From positions 219,653 to 283,652 of the forward strand of contig NZ_JAMXXP010000001.1 of NCBI RefSeq assembly GCF_024129355.1: 64,000 bases of DNA. Direction: 5' to 3'. Positions 17,524 through 27,813 of the stretch are shown piece by piece. The notes under the pieces are model-generated. The model was not told where the DNA came from and searched no databases. It was given only the letters and a program-made list of their open reading frames with translations. The first letter of the stretch is position 1; each line of letters starts with the position of its first letter. A program made the position numbers and the translations under genes. The stretch comes from Acinetobacter lwoffii (GTDB lineage: Bacteria > Pseudomonadota > Gammaproteobacteria > Pseudomonadales > Moraxellaceae).

Positions 17524-17904
17524 ATGCCTAAAGAAATCATTATTCCAGCAGGAACATCGAAACCATTAGCACCGTATGTACCGGCAACCAAGGCAGACAA
17601 TATCGTGTATGTATCCGGTACATTAGCTTTTGATGAAAATAATAATGTGGTGGATGTCGGTGATGCCGCAGCACAGACCCGTCATATTCTGGAAACTATC
17701 AAGCGTGTGATTGAGGAAGCAGGCGGCAGTATGGATGACGTGACCTTTAACCATGTCTTTGTCAAAGACTGGGCAGATTATGCTGCGATTAATGCAGTTT
17801 ATGCAGAGTATTTCCCGGGAGATAAGCCGGCACGGTATTGCGTACAGACAGGTTTGGTCAAACCTGATGCGCTGGTCGAAATTGCTTCGATTGCCCATGT
17901 ATAA
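17524..17904 (+). CDS. rutC: RutC, RidA/YjgF-family aminoacrylate deaminase
   Basis: 126-residue trimeric RidA-fold protein acting on 3-aminoacrylate. It starts [10 protein letters not shown] and carries the family elements [12 protein letters not shown], and [26 protein letters not shown] near the C-terminus; the Arg in PARYCV is the substrate-carboxylate ligand of the family. AAGGAA lies upstream. Third gene of the rut unit. Confidence 0.95.
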   Translation: MPKEIIIPAGTSKPLAPYVPATKADNIVYVSGTLAFDENNNVVDVGDAAAQTRHILETIKRVIEEAGGSMDDVTFNHVFVKDWADYAAINAVYAEYFPGDKPARYCVQTGLVKPDALVEIASIAHV

Positions 17905-17983
17905 GTCGATCTACCTGATTCAATCTCATTACTAGATGCCCCAGGTCTGAAACTGAATATTGACTTGGGGGCGGGAGAACAGC

Positions 17984-18565
17984 ATGAATGCCAAACTATC
18001 TAAAATCATCACAGAAACAGTTGCAGAAAATAACGCATTAAATAAGGTTTTGGCGACTAACGCATCAGATGACATCTTTACCCAAGTTGATCAGCAGATT
18101 TTCCGTCAAGGCATGTCCAATCTCGGGGCTGCAGTCAATGTCATTACCACGCAAGGTGAGGCAGGACAGGCAGGATTTACTGCCTCAGCCGTATGTAGCG
18201 TGACGGATACACCACCAACGTTGCTGGTGTGTCTGAACCGTTCTGCTTCAGTTTATGAAACCTTTAAAAAGAATCAGGTGTTGTGTGTGAATACCCTGGC
18301 ATCACATCAACAACATCTTTCCAATCTGTTTGGTGGAAAAACACCAATGGCAGAGCGTTTCAGTCAGGGGAACTGGAAAACTTTGGTGACCCAGTCACCT
18401 GTACTTGAGGATGCCTTAGTCAGTTTTGACTGCGAGGTGGTCCAATGTTTATCCGTAGGCAGTCATGACGTGCTGTTCTGTGAGGTGAAAGCGATGTGCC
18501 AGAGTCAAGGCAATGCGCTGATGTACTTCAACCGTTCTTACTGTGAGCCACACAAAATGTGCTAA
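17984..18565 (+). CDS. rutF: RutF flavin reductase
   Basis: NADH:FMN oxidoreductase that supplies reduced FMN to RutA. The ATG at 17984 follows GGGAG and gives 193 residues; a TTG at 17960 is less likely. The flavin-reductase-like domain shows [39 protein letters not shown] and FCEVKAM. Its N-terminus is about 30 residues longer than the minimal domain. Located between rutC and rutG, without rutD and rutE, which occupy this position in E. coli. Confidence 0.94.
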   Translation: MNAKLSKIITETVAENNALNKVLATNASDDIFTQVDQQIFRQGMSNLGAAVNVITTQGEAGQAGFTASAVCSVTDTPPTLLVCLNRSASVYETFKKNQVLCVNTLASHQQHLSNLFGGKTPMAERFSQGNWKTLVTQSPVLEDALVSFDCEVVQCLSVGSHDVLFCEVKAMCQSQGNALMYFNRSYCEPHKMC

Positions 18566-18598
18566 TTCAATTCAATCCTAATCAAGGAGGGGAAGCCG

Positions 18599-19960
18599 AT
18601 GCAAGAAAAAGAAACGTGGTTTCCAAAATTTAAGCCTTACCAAGGCAATCTCGATACCACACCCGTGCAAACATATGAATATCTGCCGGCTGGAAAAAGT
18701 ATTATTCTCGGGTTGCAGCATGTGTTTGCCATGTTTGGCGCAACCGTGCTGGCACCCTTATTAATGGGGTTTGATCCCAATCTCACGATTTTCATTACTG
18801 GGATTGGGACCATTTTATTTTTCCTGATCACGGGCGGTCGATTGCCTAGTTATCTGGGATCCAGCTTTGCCTTTATTGGTGCGGTCGTCGCAGTGACGGG
18901 GTATTCCGGAGTTGGTGCGAATCCTAATATCGGACTGGCGCTTGGCGGTACCATTGCTTGTGGTATTGTCTATGCCTTGATTGGTCTGCTGGTCATGAAA
19001 ACCGGTACCAACTGGATTGAAAAACTGATGCCGCCAGTAGTGACAGGCGTGATTGTGATGATCATTGGTTTGAACCTGGCGCCAGTCGCAATTAAGAGTG
19101 TTTCAGCGAACCAGTTTGATTCGTGGATGGCTTTAATCACGATTATCTGTATCAGTGTGATTGCTGTGTTTACCCGCGGGATGGTACGCCGTCTATTATT
19201 GTTATTGGGCTTATTATCTTCCTACCTGATTTATTTCCTTTTCACCAATGTGATGGGCTTCGGACCTGCGATTGATTTTACCAAGGTCAGTGAAGCCGCA
19301 TGGTTTGGTTTGCCAAATTTCCAGAGTCCGGTCTTTGAAATAAATGCCATGCTAATGATTGCACCAGTGGCCATTATTCTGGTTGCAGAAAATCTGGGAC
19401 ACTTTAAGGCAGTCTCTGCGATGACCGGTAAAAACCTGTCACCGTATATGGGACGCGGTTTCTTTGCTGATGGGGTGTGTACTTCATTGTCAGCTTCTGT
19501 CGGTGGTACAGGCATGACCACTTATGCCGAAAATATCGGTGTAATGGCAGTCACCAGAGTTTATGCAACCACTGTATTTGTCTTTGCTGGTATCTTCGCA
19601 ATTTTACTCGGACTTTCGCCTAAATTTGGCGCAGTGATCAGTACCATTCCAGTGGCTTTATTGGGTGGTGCATCGATTGTCGTATTTGGTCTGATTACGG
19701 TGGCTGGTGCGAAAATTTGGGTAGATAACCGTGTTGATTTCACCAAGAACAGTACGCTGATTATTGGTGCAGTCTGTCTGATCATGGGTACAGGGAACTA
19801 TAGCTTGCAGATCGGTGGTTTTGATCTGGGTGGTATTGGTACCGCAACCTTAGCCGCAATTCTATTGAATCTATTCCTGAACCGTGGTGAAGATAAAGAA
19901 TTACCAGCATCTGAACCAGCTGAAACTGTAACCGAAGTTGAGGCTAAGCCAGTCGTTTAA
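18599..19960 (+). CDS. rutG: Uracil/pyrimidine permease RutG (NCS2 family)
   Basis: 453-residue inner-membrane nucleobase transporter with about 12-14 membrane segments. Typical NCS2 motifs are LGLQHVFAMFGATVLAPLLMG at the N-terminus, LVAENLGHFKAVSAMTG with the substrate-binding Glu, and SVGGTGMTTYAENIGVMAVT. AAGGAGGGG gives an unusually strong ribosome-binding site. The C-terminus ends in an acidic tail. It imports the substrate of the pathway encoded upstream. Confidence 0.94.
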   Translation: MQEKETWFPKFKPYQGNLDTTPVQTYEYLPAGKSIILGLQHVFAMFGATVLAPLLMGFDPNLTIFITGIGTILFFLITGGRLPSYLGSSFAFIGAVVAVTGYSGVGANPNIGLALGGTIACGIVYALIGLLVMKTGTNWIEKLMPPVVTGVIVMIIGLNLAPVAIKSVSANQFDSWMALITIICISVIAVFTRGMVRRLLLLLGLLSSYLIYFLFTNVMGFGPAIDFTKVSEAAWFGLPNFQSPVFEINAMLMIAPVAIILVAENLGHFKAVSAMTGKNLSPYMGRGFFADGVCTSLSASVGGTGMTTYAENIGVMAVTRVYATTVFVFAGIFAILLGLSPKFGAVISTIPVALLGGASIVVFGLITVAGAKIWVDNRVDFTKNSTLIIGAVCLIMGTGNYSLQIGGFDLGGIGTATLAAILLNLFLNRGEDKELPASEPAETVTEVEAKPVV

Positions 19961-19975
19961 AATGAGGAGCATTTT

Positions 19976-20851
19976 TTGAGTCATACAATTGCATTTTTAG
20001 GACTCGGGGCAATGGGCTGGCATATGGCCTCCCATTTGCCAAAACTCGGACATCAGGTGTGGGTCTGGAACCGTACTGAACAGAAAGCTGTAGCGCATGC
20101 CGAAACTTTTGTAACGCAGGCAGTTGGTATTGAGCAGGCGGTTCAGGCAGATTTTATCTTTTCCTGTTTACCGACCAGTCAGGATGTAGAAGCATTAATT
20201 GCAGCTCATCCACCCAAACAAGGTGCAATCTGGATTGACTGTACCAGTGGTGTACCGGAATCAGCACAGAAACTGGCGAAGCTCTTGGAGCAACAAAGCA
20301 GTTTTTATCTGGATGCACCGGTTTCTGGCCAAACCGTTGGCGCAGAAAAAGGCACTTTAACTATGATGGTCGGAGGCAATGAACAAGCCTTTGAACAAGT
20401 CAAGCCGATCATTGATGCCTTTGCAGGTTTGATTGAATATGTGGGAGAAAGCGGTTCTGGTTTTGCGGTAAAAGCCGTGAATAATACCTTAATGGCGACT
20501 CACTTATGGGCATTGGCTGAAGGGCTGACTGTGCTGAAAGGGCAGGGAGTTGATTTAAGCAGTGCGTTGAACTGTATTAATCATTCCAGTGGTAAAAGCA
20601 GCATGTCAGAAAATATCATGGCACAGCGGGTTTTAAGCCGTGAGTTTCATAAAACCTTTGCGCTGGATTTATTGCAGAAAGATATTGGTATTGCTTTGGA
20701 ACTAGTGCAACAGCAGCAATTGGATTTATCAGTGATGTCATTGGTGCAACAACAGTTCCAGCAGATTGCCAAGCCACAGGCCAGCCAGTTGGATTTCTCC
20801 GCTGCGGTGCAAGGCTTAGAACAACGTACACAGATTGAATTAAGGGGTTAG
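19976..20851 (+). CDS. NAD(P)-dependent beta-hydroxyacid dehydrogenase, probable RutE substitute
   Basis: 291-residue 3-hydroxyisobutyrate-dehydrogenase-family enzyme from a TTG start behind GAGGAG. N-terminal dinucleotide motif FLGLGAMGWHMA, substrate motif DAPVSGQTVGAEKGTLTMMVGG (partly), and the catalytic Lys in GFAVKAVNNTLMA. The rut pathway ends in toxic malonic semialdehyde, which the family's enzymes can reduce to 3-hydroxypropionate. As the operon lacks the nitroreductase-type RutE, this gene, 15 bp after rutG, probably fills that role. The family is certain; the substrate is inference. Confidence 0.88.
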   Translation: MSHTIAFLGLGAMGWHMASHLPKLGHQVWVWNRTEQKAVAHAETFVTQAVGIEQAVQADFIFSCLPTSQDVEALIAAHPPKQGAIWIDCTSGVPESAQKLAKLLEQQSSFYLDAPVSGQTVGAEKGTLTMMVGGNEQAFEQVKPIIDAFAGLIEYVGESGSGFAVKAVNNTLMATHLWALAEGLTVLKGQGVDLSSALNCINHSSGKSSMSENIMAQRVLSREFHKTFALDLLQKDIGIALELVQQQQLDLSVMSLVQQQFQQIAKPQASQLDFSAAVQGLEQRTQIELRG

Positions 20852-20936
20852 AGTCTTTCTTATAAATTGCTATTCATAGAAAAACCATTATTTTGAATTA
20901 AATCCATAACGACAGATTTTATTATCAAAAATATGA

Positions 20937-20968
20937 AAAGCCGAGAATTTAATAACTCTCGGCTTTCT
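20937..20968 (+). terminator. Terminator of the rut operon
   Basis: Perfect 10-bp stem AAAGCCGAGA / TCTCGGCTTT with a 10-base loop, followed by CTTATT. Confidence 0.75.
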
Positions 20969-21053
20969 TATTGATTATTAATTTAAATAGCTTAAGCTAA
21001 TGTTAAACCTTCCTAGGCTTCAGAAATTTACAGTCTATATTCATCTTTTAATT

Positions 21054-21440
21054 CTACTGATTCGTTTCATATTCCTGAATGACTTCAAGCGCGGCACGAA
21101 AGGCTTCCTGGGTTGCCGGTGCACCGCAGTAAGGCAGGCTATGCAACAACACTTCCTGAATTTCCTCAACCGTTGCGCCGTTATTTAGGGCACCTCGCAC
21201 ATGACCTTTTAGTTCAGTGGGACTTTTTTGCGCGGTTAGGAAGGCAATGGTAATTAAAGAACGATACTTACGCGGTAATACACCTTCACGTTGCCAGGTC
21301 GAACCCCAGGCATGTTCATTAATCCAGTCCTGTAGAGGCTGGGTAAAAGGCACAGTATTTTCCTGAGCACGCTGCACAAAGCTTTCGCCCATTACTTCGG
21401 TACGGACTTTCAAGCTATTTTCATAATCTTGTTGTGACAT
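21054..21440 (-). CDS. Carboxymuconolactone decarboxylase-family protein (PcaC-like)
   Basis: 128 residues of the CMD/AhpD superfamily. The arrangement RSLITIAFLTAQKSPTELKGHVRGALNNGATVEEIQEVLLHSLPYCGAPATQEAF is close to 4-carboxymuconolactone decarboxylase (only partly quoted as a motif), with no CxxC redox pair, so it is not an AhpD peroxidase partner. The start has a GAGGA box. No other protocatechuate genes are adjacent, so its substrate is uncertain. It is convergent with the rut operon. Confidence 0.88.
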   Translation of the reverse strand: MSQQDYENSLKVRTEVMGESFVQRAQENTVPFTQPLQDWINEHAWGSTWQREGVLPRKYRSLITIAFLTAQKSPTELKGHVRGALNNGATVEEIQEVLLHSLPYCGAPATQEAFRAALEVIQEYETNQ

Positions 21441-21541
21441 GCTTTATCCTCAGTTTTATTATTGCTTTAGCTTAACGCTTTTAAGCTAAAATACTATCGT
21501 GCCATAATCGTAAAAAAGGGCTGAAAAGCCACTTGTAAAGC

Positions 21542-21578
21542 TTCCAGAGTAAAGTAATAAAATGACTTCACTCTGGAA
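21542..21578. repeat. Long imperfect hairpin downstream of fadE
   Basis: Arms TTCCAGAGT and ACTCTGGAA plus an inner AAGT/ACTT after one mismatch. No long T run; it may be a weak fadE terminator or an mRNA-stabilising stem. Confidence 0.45.
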
Positions 21579-21606
21579 TTTATGACACCTTAAATTCAAG
21601 TTTTAT

Positions 21607-24111
21607 TTAAGGTGATACTGAGTGTGAAGGATCAGTTTGCACTGAAGTATCCGTTCCTTTGGCATCTTCCTTGATGAGATACGGATTCTCAAGCTCTAAT
21701 ACCTCATTCAAATGCAGATCAAAGACATCGGTCAACATGCTGTCATAGCGGCGCGCATTATAGTGCAGCAGTTTTTCTGCTTCCTGATCATTAATAAAGC
21801 CTTGTAGCTGTGCATCGGCTACATGCTCAGCAAAACTGAGTCCTTTAAATTGTCCTTTATTCTCTGCTTTTTTAAAACGATCCCAAAGCTGTTCAATGTC
21901 CAGTAACATGGCGAAAGTAGATTCCATACGGCCAGTGACATCATTTTCATGAGTATTGTAATAGACATGCTTTTTCAGGACCTGACGGAAAGCATTGTCT
22001 TCCATCATACTATTCGCTACCTGTTGTTTCAGCTGGTCTGATGGTTTCTGTACCGGACGGCCAAATGGGAAACATAACAGTTTGACCATGCCTGCTGCTG
22101 CGCCTACTGGGAAGTTGGCAAACAGATCAAAAAATGCTTCTTGCGCTGTATACAGAGATTTTTCTACCGCAAGCTGTGCATGCAAACGCTCATCTTCAGT
22201 CTTTTTGCTATGTTCAAAATATTTTAGAATCGAGGAAGCAATAAACAGATGTGCATGAATATCGGCCAGACGACCCGAAAGCATTTCCTTACGCTTGATA
22301 TCCCCTGCGAGTAAACCTAGGCACATATCCGCAGTTAAAGCAAAGTTGGCACTCAGCCGGTTAATGATCTTGTAATAAGGATGGGTAAAGTCAACCGCAC
22401 TTTGCGGCGCAGCACTGGAGCCACCTGTAAAGGCATAGGCAAAGGAGCGGGCAGTCCGGTTAAAGGTGTAACCCAAATGCTTAAACAGCAAGTTATCAAA
22501 AGGATTTAGAGCCGCTGCCGGATCTTCTGCCTGTAAGAGCTGTAACTCCTCATAAAGATAAGGATGGCAACGCATTGAACCCTGACCAAAAATCATCAAG
22601 GAACGACTGAGAATATTGGCGCCTTCTACAGTAATTGAAACAGGAATCGCCTGATAATAAGGTGCCAGAAAATTACGCGGACCCATCTGAATGGCGCGGC
22701 CACCGACCACATCCATACCGTGATTGACCACTTTACGCATGCCTTCAGTCGCATAATATTTGGCAATCGCAGTCATTACTGCAGGCTTGCCGCCCTGATT
22801 CAGACCACAGGTGACCAGATAGCGAAAGGCCTCCAGCATATAGGTGTCACTGGCGATTTCACTATTGGCTTCCTGTACCCCTTCAAATTTACCGACTGAA
22901 ATCTTGAATTGTTGACGGATACGAGAGAAAGCACCGACATTTAAATAAGTCATTTCTGCCGTAGACGTAGATAGCGCTGGTAGGGAAATGCCACGACCAA
23001 CCGCCAGACATTCCATCAGCATGCGCCAGCCTTTACCGGCATTTTTGACGCCACCAATAATCCAGTCCAGTGGAATAAAGACATCTTTACCTTCAACTGT
23101 ACCATTCATGAATGGTGGTCCCGGGTTATGCCGTGGTCCCACTATTACGCCTTCATGACTGGCAGGGAGCAGGGCACAGGTAATGCCGTATTCAGTCTGT
23201 TCACCCAAGAGATGATCAGGGTCATACATTTTAAAGGCCAGGCCTACGACTGTCGCGATTGGGGCTAACGTAATCCAGCGTTTGGAAAAATTCATTCTCA
23301 AGCCCAGAACTTCCTGACCTTCAAACTGACCATAGCAGACTACACCGGTATCAGGAATCGCACCGGCATCCGAACCGGCTTCTGGACTGGTCAAACCGAA
23401 ACAGGGAATTTCTTCACCGCGCGCCAGACCTGGCAAATAACGGTTTTTCTGTTCTTCAGTACCGTAATGCAGCAATAACTCACCCGGACCGAGAGAGTTC
23501 GGCACCATGCAGCTTACGGCGGTGGTGAGCGAGCGTGAGGAAATCTTGCTCATCACCCGGCTTTGGGCAAATGAACTGAAGGCGCGACCGCCGTATTCTT
23601 TGGGAATAATCAGACCCAGAAAACCATGGTCTTTGATGTATTGCCAGATGTGATCAGGCAGCGCTTTTTGCTCATGAATTTCCCATTCATCCAGCATGCT
23701 GCACAAGGTTTCAACTTCATTGTCCAGAAAGGCTTGCTCTTCTAGCGACAGCTTTGGATAAGGATAGCTGTTAAAGGTTTCCCAATTCGGTGCACCCATG
23801 AACAGCTCTTTTTCCCACCAGCTGGTCCCGGAATCCAGTGCTTCGCGTTCTGTTGGACTAATGCTCGGCATAGCATTGGCCAGTGTTTTATAGGCCGGTT
23901 TGGAAATGAATGACATGCGCAAAGGTTCGATCATCACTACAAGGCTAATCAGGATGAGCGGAATACCGAGAATAAGTGACCACGGGCTAATAAAGGCACA
24001 GACTACTGACATGACAATTAATGCAATTGCACCCGCGCTACGAGAGAGCTGAAAATAGAAAACCGCCCATAAACTAAGTAATAGCAGTAGTACAGCAAAT
24101 ATAAATAGCAT
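21607..24111 (-). CDS. fadE: Acyl-CoA dehydrogenase FadE
   Basis: FAD-dependent first enzyme of fatty-acid beta-oxidation. 834 residues, the long FadE form (E. coli 814). N-terminal hydrophobic segments (about 1-75) probably tether it to the inner membrane. The acyl-CoA dehydrogenase core follows, with FGLTSPEAGSDAGAIPDTG, KRWITLAPIATV, GMDVVGGRAIQMGPRN and the DUF1974 C-terminal region typical of FadE. A GGAG box precedes the ATG. Monocistronic, divergent from nothing adjacent; about 355 bp upstream separates it from lipA. Confidence 0.95.
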   Translation of the reverse strand: MLFIFAVLLLLLSLWAVFYFQLSRSAGAIALIVMSVVCAFISPWSLILGIPLILISLVVMIEPLRMSFISKPAYKTLANAMPSISPTEREALDSGTSWWEKELFMGAPNWETFNSYPYPKLSLEEQAFLDNEVETLCSMLDEWEIHEQKALPDHIWQYIKDHGFLGLIIPKEYGGRAFSSFAQSRVMSKISSRSLTTAVSCMVPNSLGPGELLLHYGTEEQKNRYLPGLARGEEIPCFGLTSPEAGSDAGAIPDTGVVCYGQFEGQEVLGLRMNFSKRWITLAPIATVVGLAFKMYDPDHLLGEQTEYGITCALLPASHEGVIVGPRHNPGPPFMNGTVEGKDVFIPLDWIIGGVKNAGKGWRMLMECLAVGRGISLPALSTSTAEMTYLNVGAFSRIRQQFKISVGKFEGVQEANSEIASDTYMLEAFRYLVTCGLNQGGKPAVMTAIAKYYATEGMRKVVNHGMDVVGGRAIQMGPRNFLAPYYQAIPVSITVEGANILSRSLMIFGQGSMRCHPYLYEELQLLQAEDPAAALNPFDNLLFKHLGYTFNRTARSFAYAFTGGSSAAPQSAVDFTHPYYKIINRLSANFALTADMCLGLLAGDIKRKEMLSGRLADIHAHLFIASSILKYFEHSKKTEDERLHAQLAVEKSLYTAQEAFFDLFANFPVGAAAGMVKLLCFPFGRPVQKPSDQLKQQVANSMMEDNAFRQVLKKHVYYNTHENDVTGRMESTFAMLLDIEQLWDRFKKAENKGQFKGLSFAEHVADAQLQGFINDQEAEKLLHYNARRYDSMLTDVFDLHLNEVLELENPYLIKEDAKGTDTSVQTDPSHSVSP

Positions 24112-24416
24112 TGTTATAGTTCTCCAGATTTATACAACGCTGCCTGTGCCGAGATCTCATAGAATTTTTGTCACAGTTCATTCATTTTTTTTGTCGCTTG
24201 AGGATCGGACAGGTTCAGCATTGCACGTGTGAGAATGATCGTTTTCAAGTCTTGCAACGATATTTTTAAATCTTTCATCTATTTTTGAGATTGTTTGAAA
24301 AATGCTCAGTCTTCAAGTGAGAACGCGCAAAGAAATGTGAAGATAAGTAATGACTTAATCTTATCTAAAATAAAAAATGGGGTTTAACACTCAGTAAAGA
24401 TTTAAATTGAAGAGAT
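24112..24416. other. Upstream region of fadE, no gene seen
   Basis: AT-rich interval that must carry the fadE promoter. I find no credible ORF, RNA or clear operator in it. Confidence 0.5.
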
Positions 24417-24446
24417 AAAAAAGCCCTCTACAAGAGAGGGCTTTTA
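24417..24446 (-). terminator. Terminator of lipA
   Basis: Stem AAGCCCTCT / AGAGGGCTT with a 5-base loop and flanking A/T runs, 21 bp past the lipA stop. Confidence 0.88.
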
Positions 24447-24466
24447 TTTCATTAGTTTAAACAGGA

Positions 24467-25480
24467 TTAAGCTTCAATGGCCTGAACTGCAATTTTCTTG
24501 GCAGGGTCAACTTTACGGCGCACTGCTGGTACAGGTTCGCCATTGTATTGGCGGTCGGCAAAGTAGCTTGAACGAACCATTGGTGCTGCCCAGATATTAC
24601 GGAAGCCCAGTTTTTGGCCATGTTCGGTATAACGCTCGAATTCTTCAGGTGTTACGAAGCGGTCAATCGCTGCATGTTCTTTTGAAGGCTGCAAATACTG
24701 ACCAATCGTCACATAATCCACGCCATGCGCATGTAAATCATCAAGCAGAGCAAGCACTTCTTCTTCAGTTTCACCAATACCGACCATGAGACCACATTTG
24801 GTTGGTACGTCCGGGCAGTATTCTTTAAACATTTTTAGCAGGTTTAAAGAGTGCTGATAGTCAGAACCTGGACGCATGGCTTTATATAAACGCGGTACAG
24901 TTTCGATATTGTGGTTAAACACATCTGGCGGACATTCAGTCATGATACGCAGCGCGATATCCATACGGCCACGGAAGTCCGGCACCAGAATTTCGAGTAA
25001 GGTATTTGGGCTTAGAGCACGTGCTTCTTTAATACAATCGACAAAATGCTGTGCACCGCCATCCAGTAAATCATCACGGTCTACCGAAGTGATTACCGCA
25101 TATTTCAAACCCAGGTTGGCAATGGTCTCAGCCATATGACGCGGTTCATCTGCATCCAGTGCATTTGGACGGCCATGAGCCACATCACAGAATGGACAGC
25201 GACGGGTACAGATATCGCCCATAATCATGAAAGTCGCAGTACCGCCACCAAAACATTCAGGCAGGTTTGGACAGGCGGCTTCTTCGCACACCGTATGTAA
25301 TTTTTGCTGACGTAGTGTGGTTTTAATACGTTGAACTTCTTCAGGTGCCGCCATTTTCACCCGGATCCAGTCCGGCTTACGTGGCGTTTCAACCGTAGGA
25401 ACAACTTTTACAGGAATGCGGGCAACTTTTTCCGCACCGCGAAGTTTGACGCCCTGTTCAGGTTTACGGTTTTCAGACAT
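24467..25480 (-). CDS. lipA: Lipoyl synthase
   Basis: Radical-SAM enzyme inserting two sulfurs into octanoyl groups on lipoate-dependent enzymes. 337 residues from the ATG at 25480 (a GTG at 25495 adds five). The auxiliary cluster cysteines lie in [16 protein letters not shown] (about C65, C70, C76), and the SAM cluster is CTRRCPFC (about C91, C95, C98). [13 protein letters not shown] and the C-terminal [11 protein letters not shown]er-containing motif, which ligates the auxiliary cluster, are also present. No lipB beside it. Divergent from sthA. Confidence 0.97.
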   Translation of the reverse strand: MSENRKPEQGVKLRGAEKVARIPVKVVPTVETPRKPDWIRVKMAAPEEVQRIKTTLRQQKLHTVCEEAACPNLPECFGGGTATFMIMGDICTRRCPFCDVAHGRPNALDADEPRHMAETIANLGLKYAVITSVDRDDLLDGGAQHFVDCIKEARALSPNTLLEILVPDFRGRMDIALRIMTECPPDVFNHNIETVPRLYKAMRPGSDYQHSLNLLKMFKEYCPDVPTKCGLMVGIGETEEEVLALLDDLHAHGVDYVTIGQYLQPSKEHAAIDRFVTPEEFERYTEHGQKLGFRNIWAAPMVRSSYFADRQYNGEPVPAVRRKVDPAKKIAVQAIEA

Positions 25481-25693
25481 ATTCAACTTTTCCACTGTTT
25501 TTGAAGGGGGAGATACTCAAAGATAGCGCAGTTATTATAACGGACTTCGTTCTAAATAGGGCAAAAAGGGGTATTCATTTAAAAAATGTTCTTATCAAGC
25601 AATATATGTGAGTTAAATACACCAAATCAACAGGATTTACGTCATAATAAGAGTGTAGATTAAAGTGAATTTTTTAATTTTGAGGAGCGTTGA

Positions 25694-27109
25694 ATGCCAC
25701 GTAAAAAAGAGGTCGTTAGTGGGACTTTCGTTAAATATGATGCGGTAGTTCTAGGTTCGGGCCCTGCGGGCGAAGGCGCGGCAATGAAACTTGCCAAATC
25801 TGGTAAGCGTGTTGCAATCGTTGAGATGCGTGAACAGCTGGGTGGCAACTGTACCCATGTCGGTACGATTCCAAGTAAAGCATTGCGTCAAACAGTATCC
25901 AGTATTATCCGTTATCAACGTGATCCACTGTTTCAAAAAGTTGGGGACTGGAAGCAGTTCACCATGAAGCAAGTGTTGCGTCATGCACATAAAGTTATTC
26001 AACAACAAGTAGATACACATTCACGTTTCTACGACCGCAATAAAATTGATATTTATCATGGTCGTGCCTACATTCAGGATCAAAATACCATTTTTGTATT
26101 TAACCCAGATGGCATTAAAGAAACGCTGATGTTTAAGCAACTGGTCATTGCCAGCGGCTCGCGTCCATATCGTCCAGACATTCTTGATTTTAATCATCCA
26201 CGTGTATTTGATTCAGACAAAATTCTGGATCTGGACTATTCCATCCAGAAAATCATCATTTATGGCGCAGGTGTAATCGGTTGTGAATATGCCTCGATCT
26301 TTATTGGTTTGGGACATAAAGTTGACCTGATCAACACCCAACACAAACTTTTAAGCTATCTGGATGATGAAATCTCTGATGCGCTGTCTTATCACTTGCG
26401 TGAACAGGGTGTGCTGATTCGTCATAATGAACAGATCGACTTTTTAGAAACATTTGACGACCATGTGGTGATGCACACGCAAAGCGGCAAGAAAATTAAA
26501 GCCGACGCGATTTTGTGGTGTAATGGCCGTTCAGGCAATACCGATGGTCTAGGCCTTGAAAATGTCGGCCTGAAACCGAACAGCCGTGGTCAATTGACTG
26601 TGAATGATCAATATCAGACTGAAGTAGAAAATATCTACGCTGCCGGTGATGTGATCGGCTGGCCTTCGCTAGCCTCTGCTGCCTATGACCAAGGTCGTTG
26701 CGCGGGTGCCAACATGAGCGGCGAGAAAGACGTTGCACCGGTGACTGATATTCCAACCGGGATTTATACCATTCCTGAGATTTCTTCGATTGGTAAGACT
26801 GAACAGCAGCTGACTGAAGAAAAGATTCCGTATGAAGTCGGTCAGGCATCATTCCGTCATTTGGCACGTGCACAGATTACCGGTGATACCATGGGCGAAT
26901 TAAAGATTCTGTTCCATCGCGAAACGCTAGAAGTTTTGGGTGTACATTGCTTCGGTAATAATGCTTCTGAAATTATCCATATTGGTCAGGCGGTCATGAA
27001 CAGCCCGAATAATACGATCAAGTACTTTGTAGAAACCACGTTTAACTATCCGACCATGGCGGAAGCGTATCGTGTAGCGACACTGAATGGTATGAACCGT
27101 TTATTCTAA
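25694..27109 (+). CDS. sthA: Soluble pyridine nucleotide transhydrogenase (Si-specific)
   Basis: Flavoprotein moving hydride between NADPH and NAD+, balancing the two pools. 471 residues. FAD motif [17 protein letters not shown] near residue 21, the second Rossmann motif [17 protein letters not shown] near 195, and the C-terminal dimerisation domain with [13 protein letters not shown]. It resembles disulfide reductases, but [14 protein letters not shown] has Thr where they have the second redox Cys, as expected for SthA. GAGGAG lies upstream. Confidence 0.95.
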   Translation: MPRKKEVVSGTFVKYDAVVLGSGPAGEGAAMKLAKSGKRVAIVEMREQLGGNCTHVGTIPSKALRQTVSSIIRYQRDPLFQKVGDWKQFTMKQVLRHAHKVIQQQVDTHSRFYDRNKIDIYHGRAYIQDQNTIFVFNPDGIKETLMFKQLVIASGSRPYRPDILDFNHPRVFDSDKILDLDYSIQKIIIYGAGVIGCEYASIFIGLGHKVDLINTQHKLLSYLDDEISDALSYHLREQGVLIRHNEQIDFLETFDDHVVMHTQSGKKIKADAILWCNGRSGNTDGLGLENVGLKPNSRGQLTVNDQYQTEVENIYAAGDVIGWPSLASAAYDQGRCAGANMSGEKDVAPVTDIPTGIYTIPEISSIGKTEQQLTEEKIPYEVGQASFRHLARAQITGDTMGELKILFHRETLEVLGVHCFGNNASEIIHIGQAVMNSPNNTIKYFVETTFNYPTMAEAYRVATLNGMNRLF

Positions 27110-27131
27110 GTGAGATATTTGACTTAGACAG

Positions 27132-27163
27132 AAAAACCGCAAGTCTTCACTTGCGGTTTTTTT
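27132..27163 (+). terminator. Terminator of sthA
   Basis: Thirteen-base stem AAAAACCGCAAGT / ACTTGCGGTTTTT with tetraloop CTTC; bidirectional, so it can also stop the convergent gene at 27206. Confidence 0.92.
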
Positions 27164-27205
27164 ATTGGAATTGATTAAGTCAGTCAAGTTGATCAAATTG
27201 AATTT

Positions 27206-27535
27206 TTAAGCAGCCATTTTTCGGCATTCTTCAGCACAGCGGCGGCATGCTTCGGCACATTGCTGACAATGTTCATGTTGGTGCTTGCCACATTCTTCTG
27301 CACAGTAGTCACATGCTTTGGCGCAAAGTTCACATATCTCATGTATGAATGGAGACTGCTTTTGTTCCATACGGGCACACAGCTGACAGATATCTGCACA
27401 ATCCAGACAGCGCTGGATACATTCCCGCATCATGTCTAAATCTTCTTCTTTAAGACAGGCACTGACACAGTTAGCGCATGCCAGGGAACAGTTCATACAG
27501 GTTTGAACACAATCTGAAAATTGAAGCTGATTCAT
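27206..27535 (-). CDS. Cysteine-rich four-helix-bundle copper-binding protein (Csp/DUF326-like)
   Basis: 109 residues with 21 Cys, mostly in CxxxC and CxxC patterns along four helices (for example CVQTCMNCSLACANC and CQQCAEACRRCAEEC). This matches the copper-storage Csp family, whose bundle is lined with thiols that bind many Cu(I) ions. There is no signal peptide, so it resembles the cytosolic Csp3 type. The start has an AGAGGAA box. No copper ATPase or CueR gene lies nearby, so copper is assigned from the family. Confidence 0.88.
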   Translation of the reverse strand: MNQLQFSDCVQTCMNCSLACANCVSACLKEEDLDMMRECIQRCLDCADICQLCARMEQKQSPFIHEICELCAKACDYCAEECGKHQHEHCQQCAEACRRCAEECRKMAA

Positions 27536-27706
27536 TGTCGTTTCCTCTTTCCATAGGTTTATTACTGATTTTCTAATACGCTAAGCAGAAAAAGGAAAAT
27601 ACACTAGGCAGATTAGGTGAGGAAAAGTAAACAGGCACTTTGTTTTGTTAAAGGATTTACTTCCATATTTATATTCAGAACCAAGAATGTTGATTGTTTG
27701 AAAAAA

Positions 27707-27741
27707 TAAAAAACCATTGAGGCGGTCAAAGTCTCAATGGT
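27707..27741 (-). terminator. Terminator of the TauD-MFS transcript
   Basis: Nine-base stem ACCATTGAG / CTCAATGGT with an 11-base loop; on the minus strand it runs into a T-rich tract. Confidence 0.75.
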
Positions 27742-27813
27742 ACAGGATTTAAATATGAGTCATTATTATCGAAGGTTGTAATGTCCTTTCTTATTATTCG
27801 GATTTTCTGGTTT

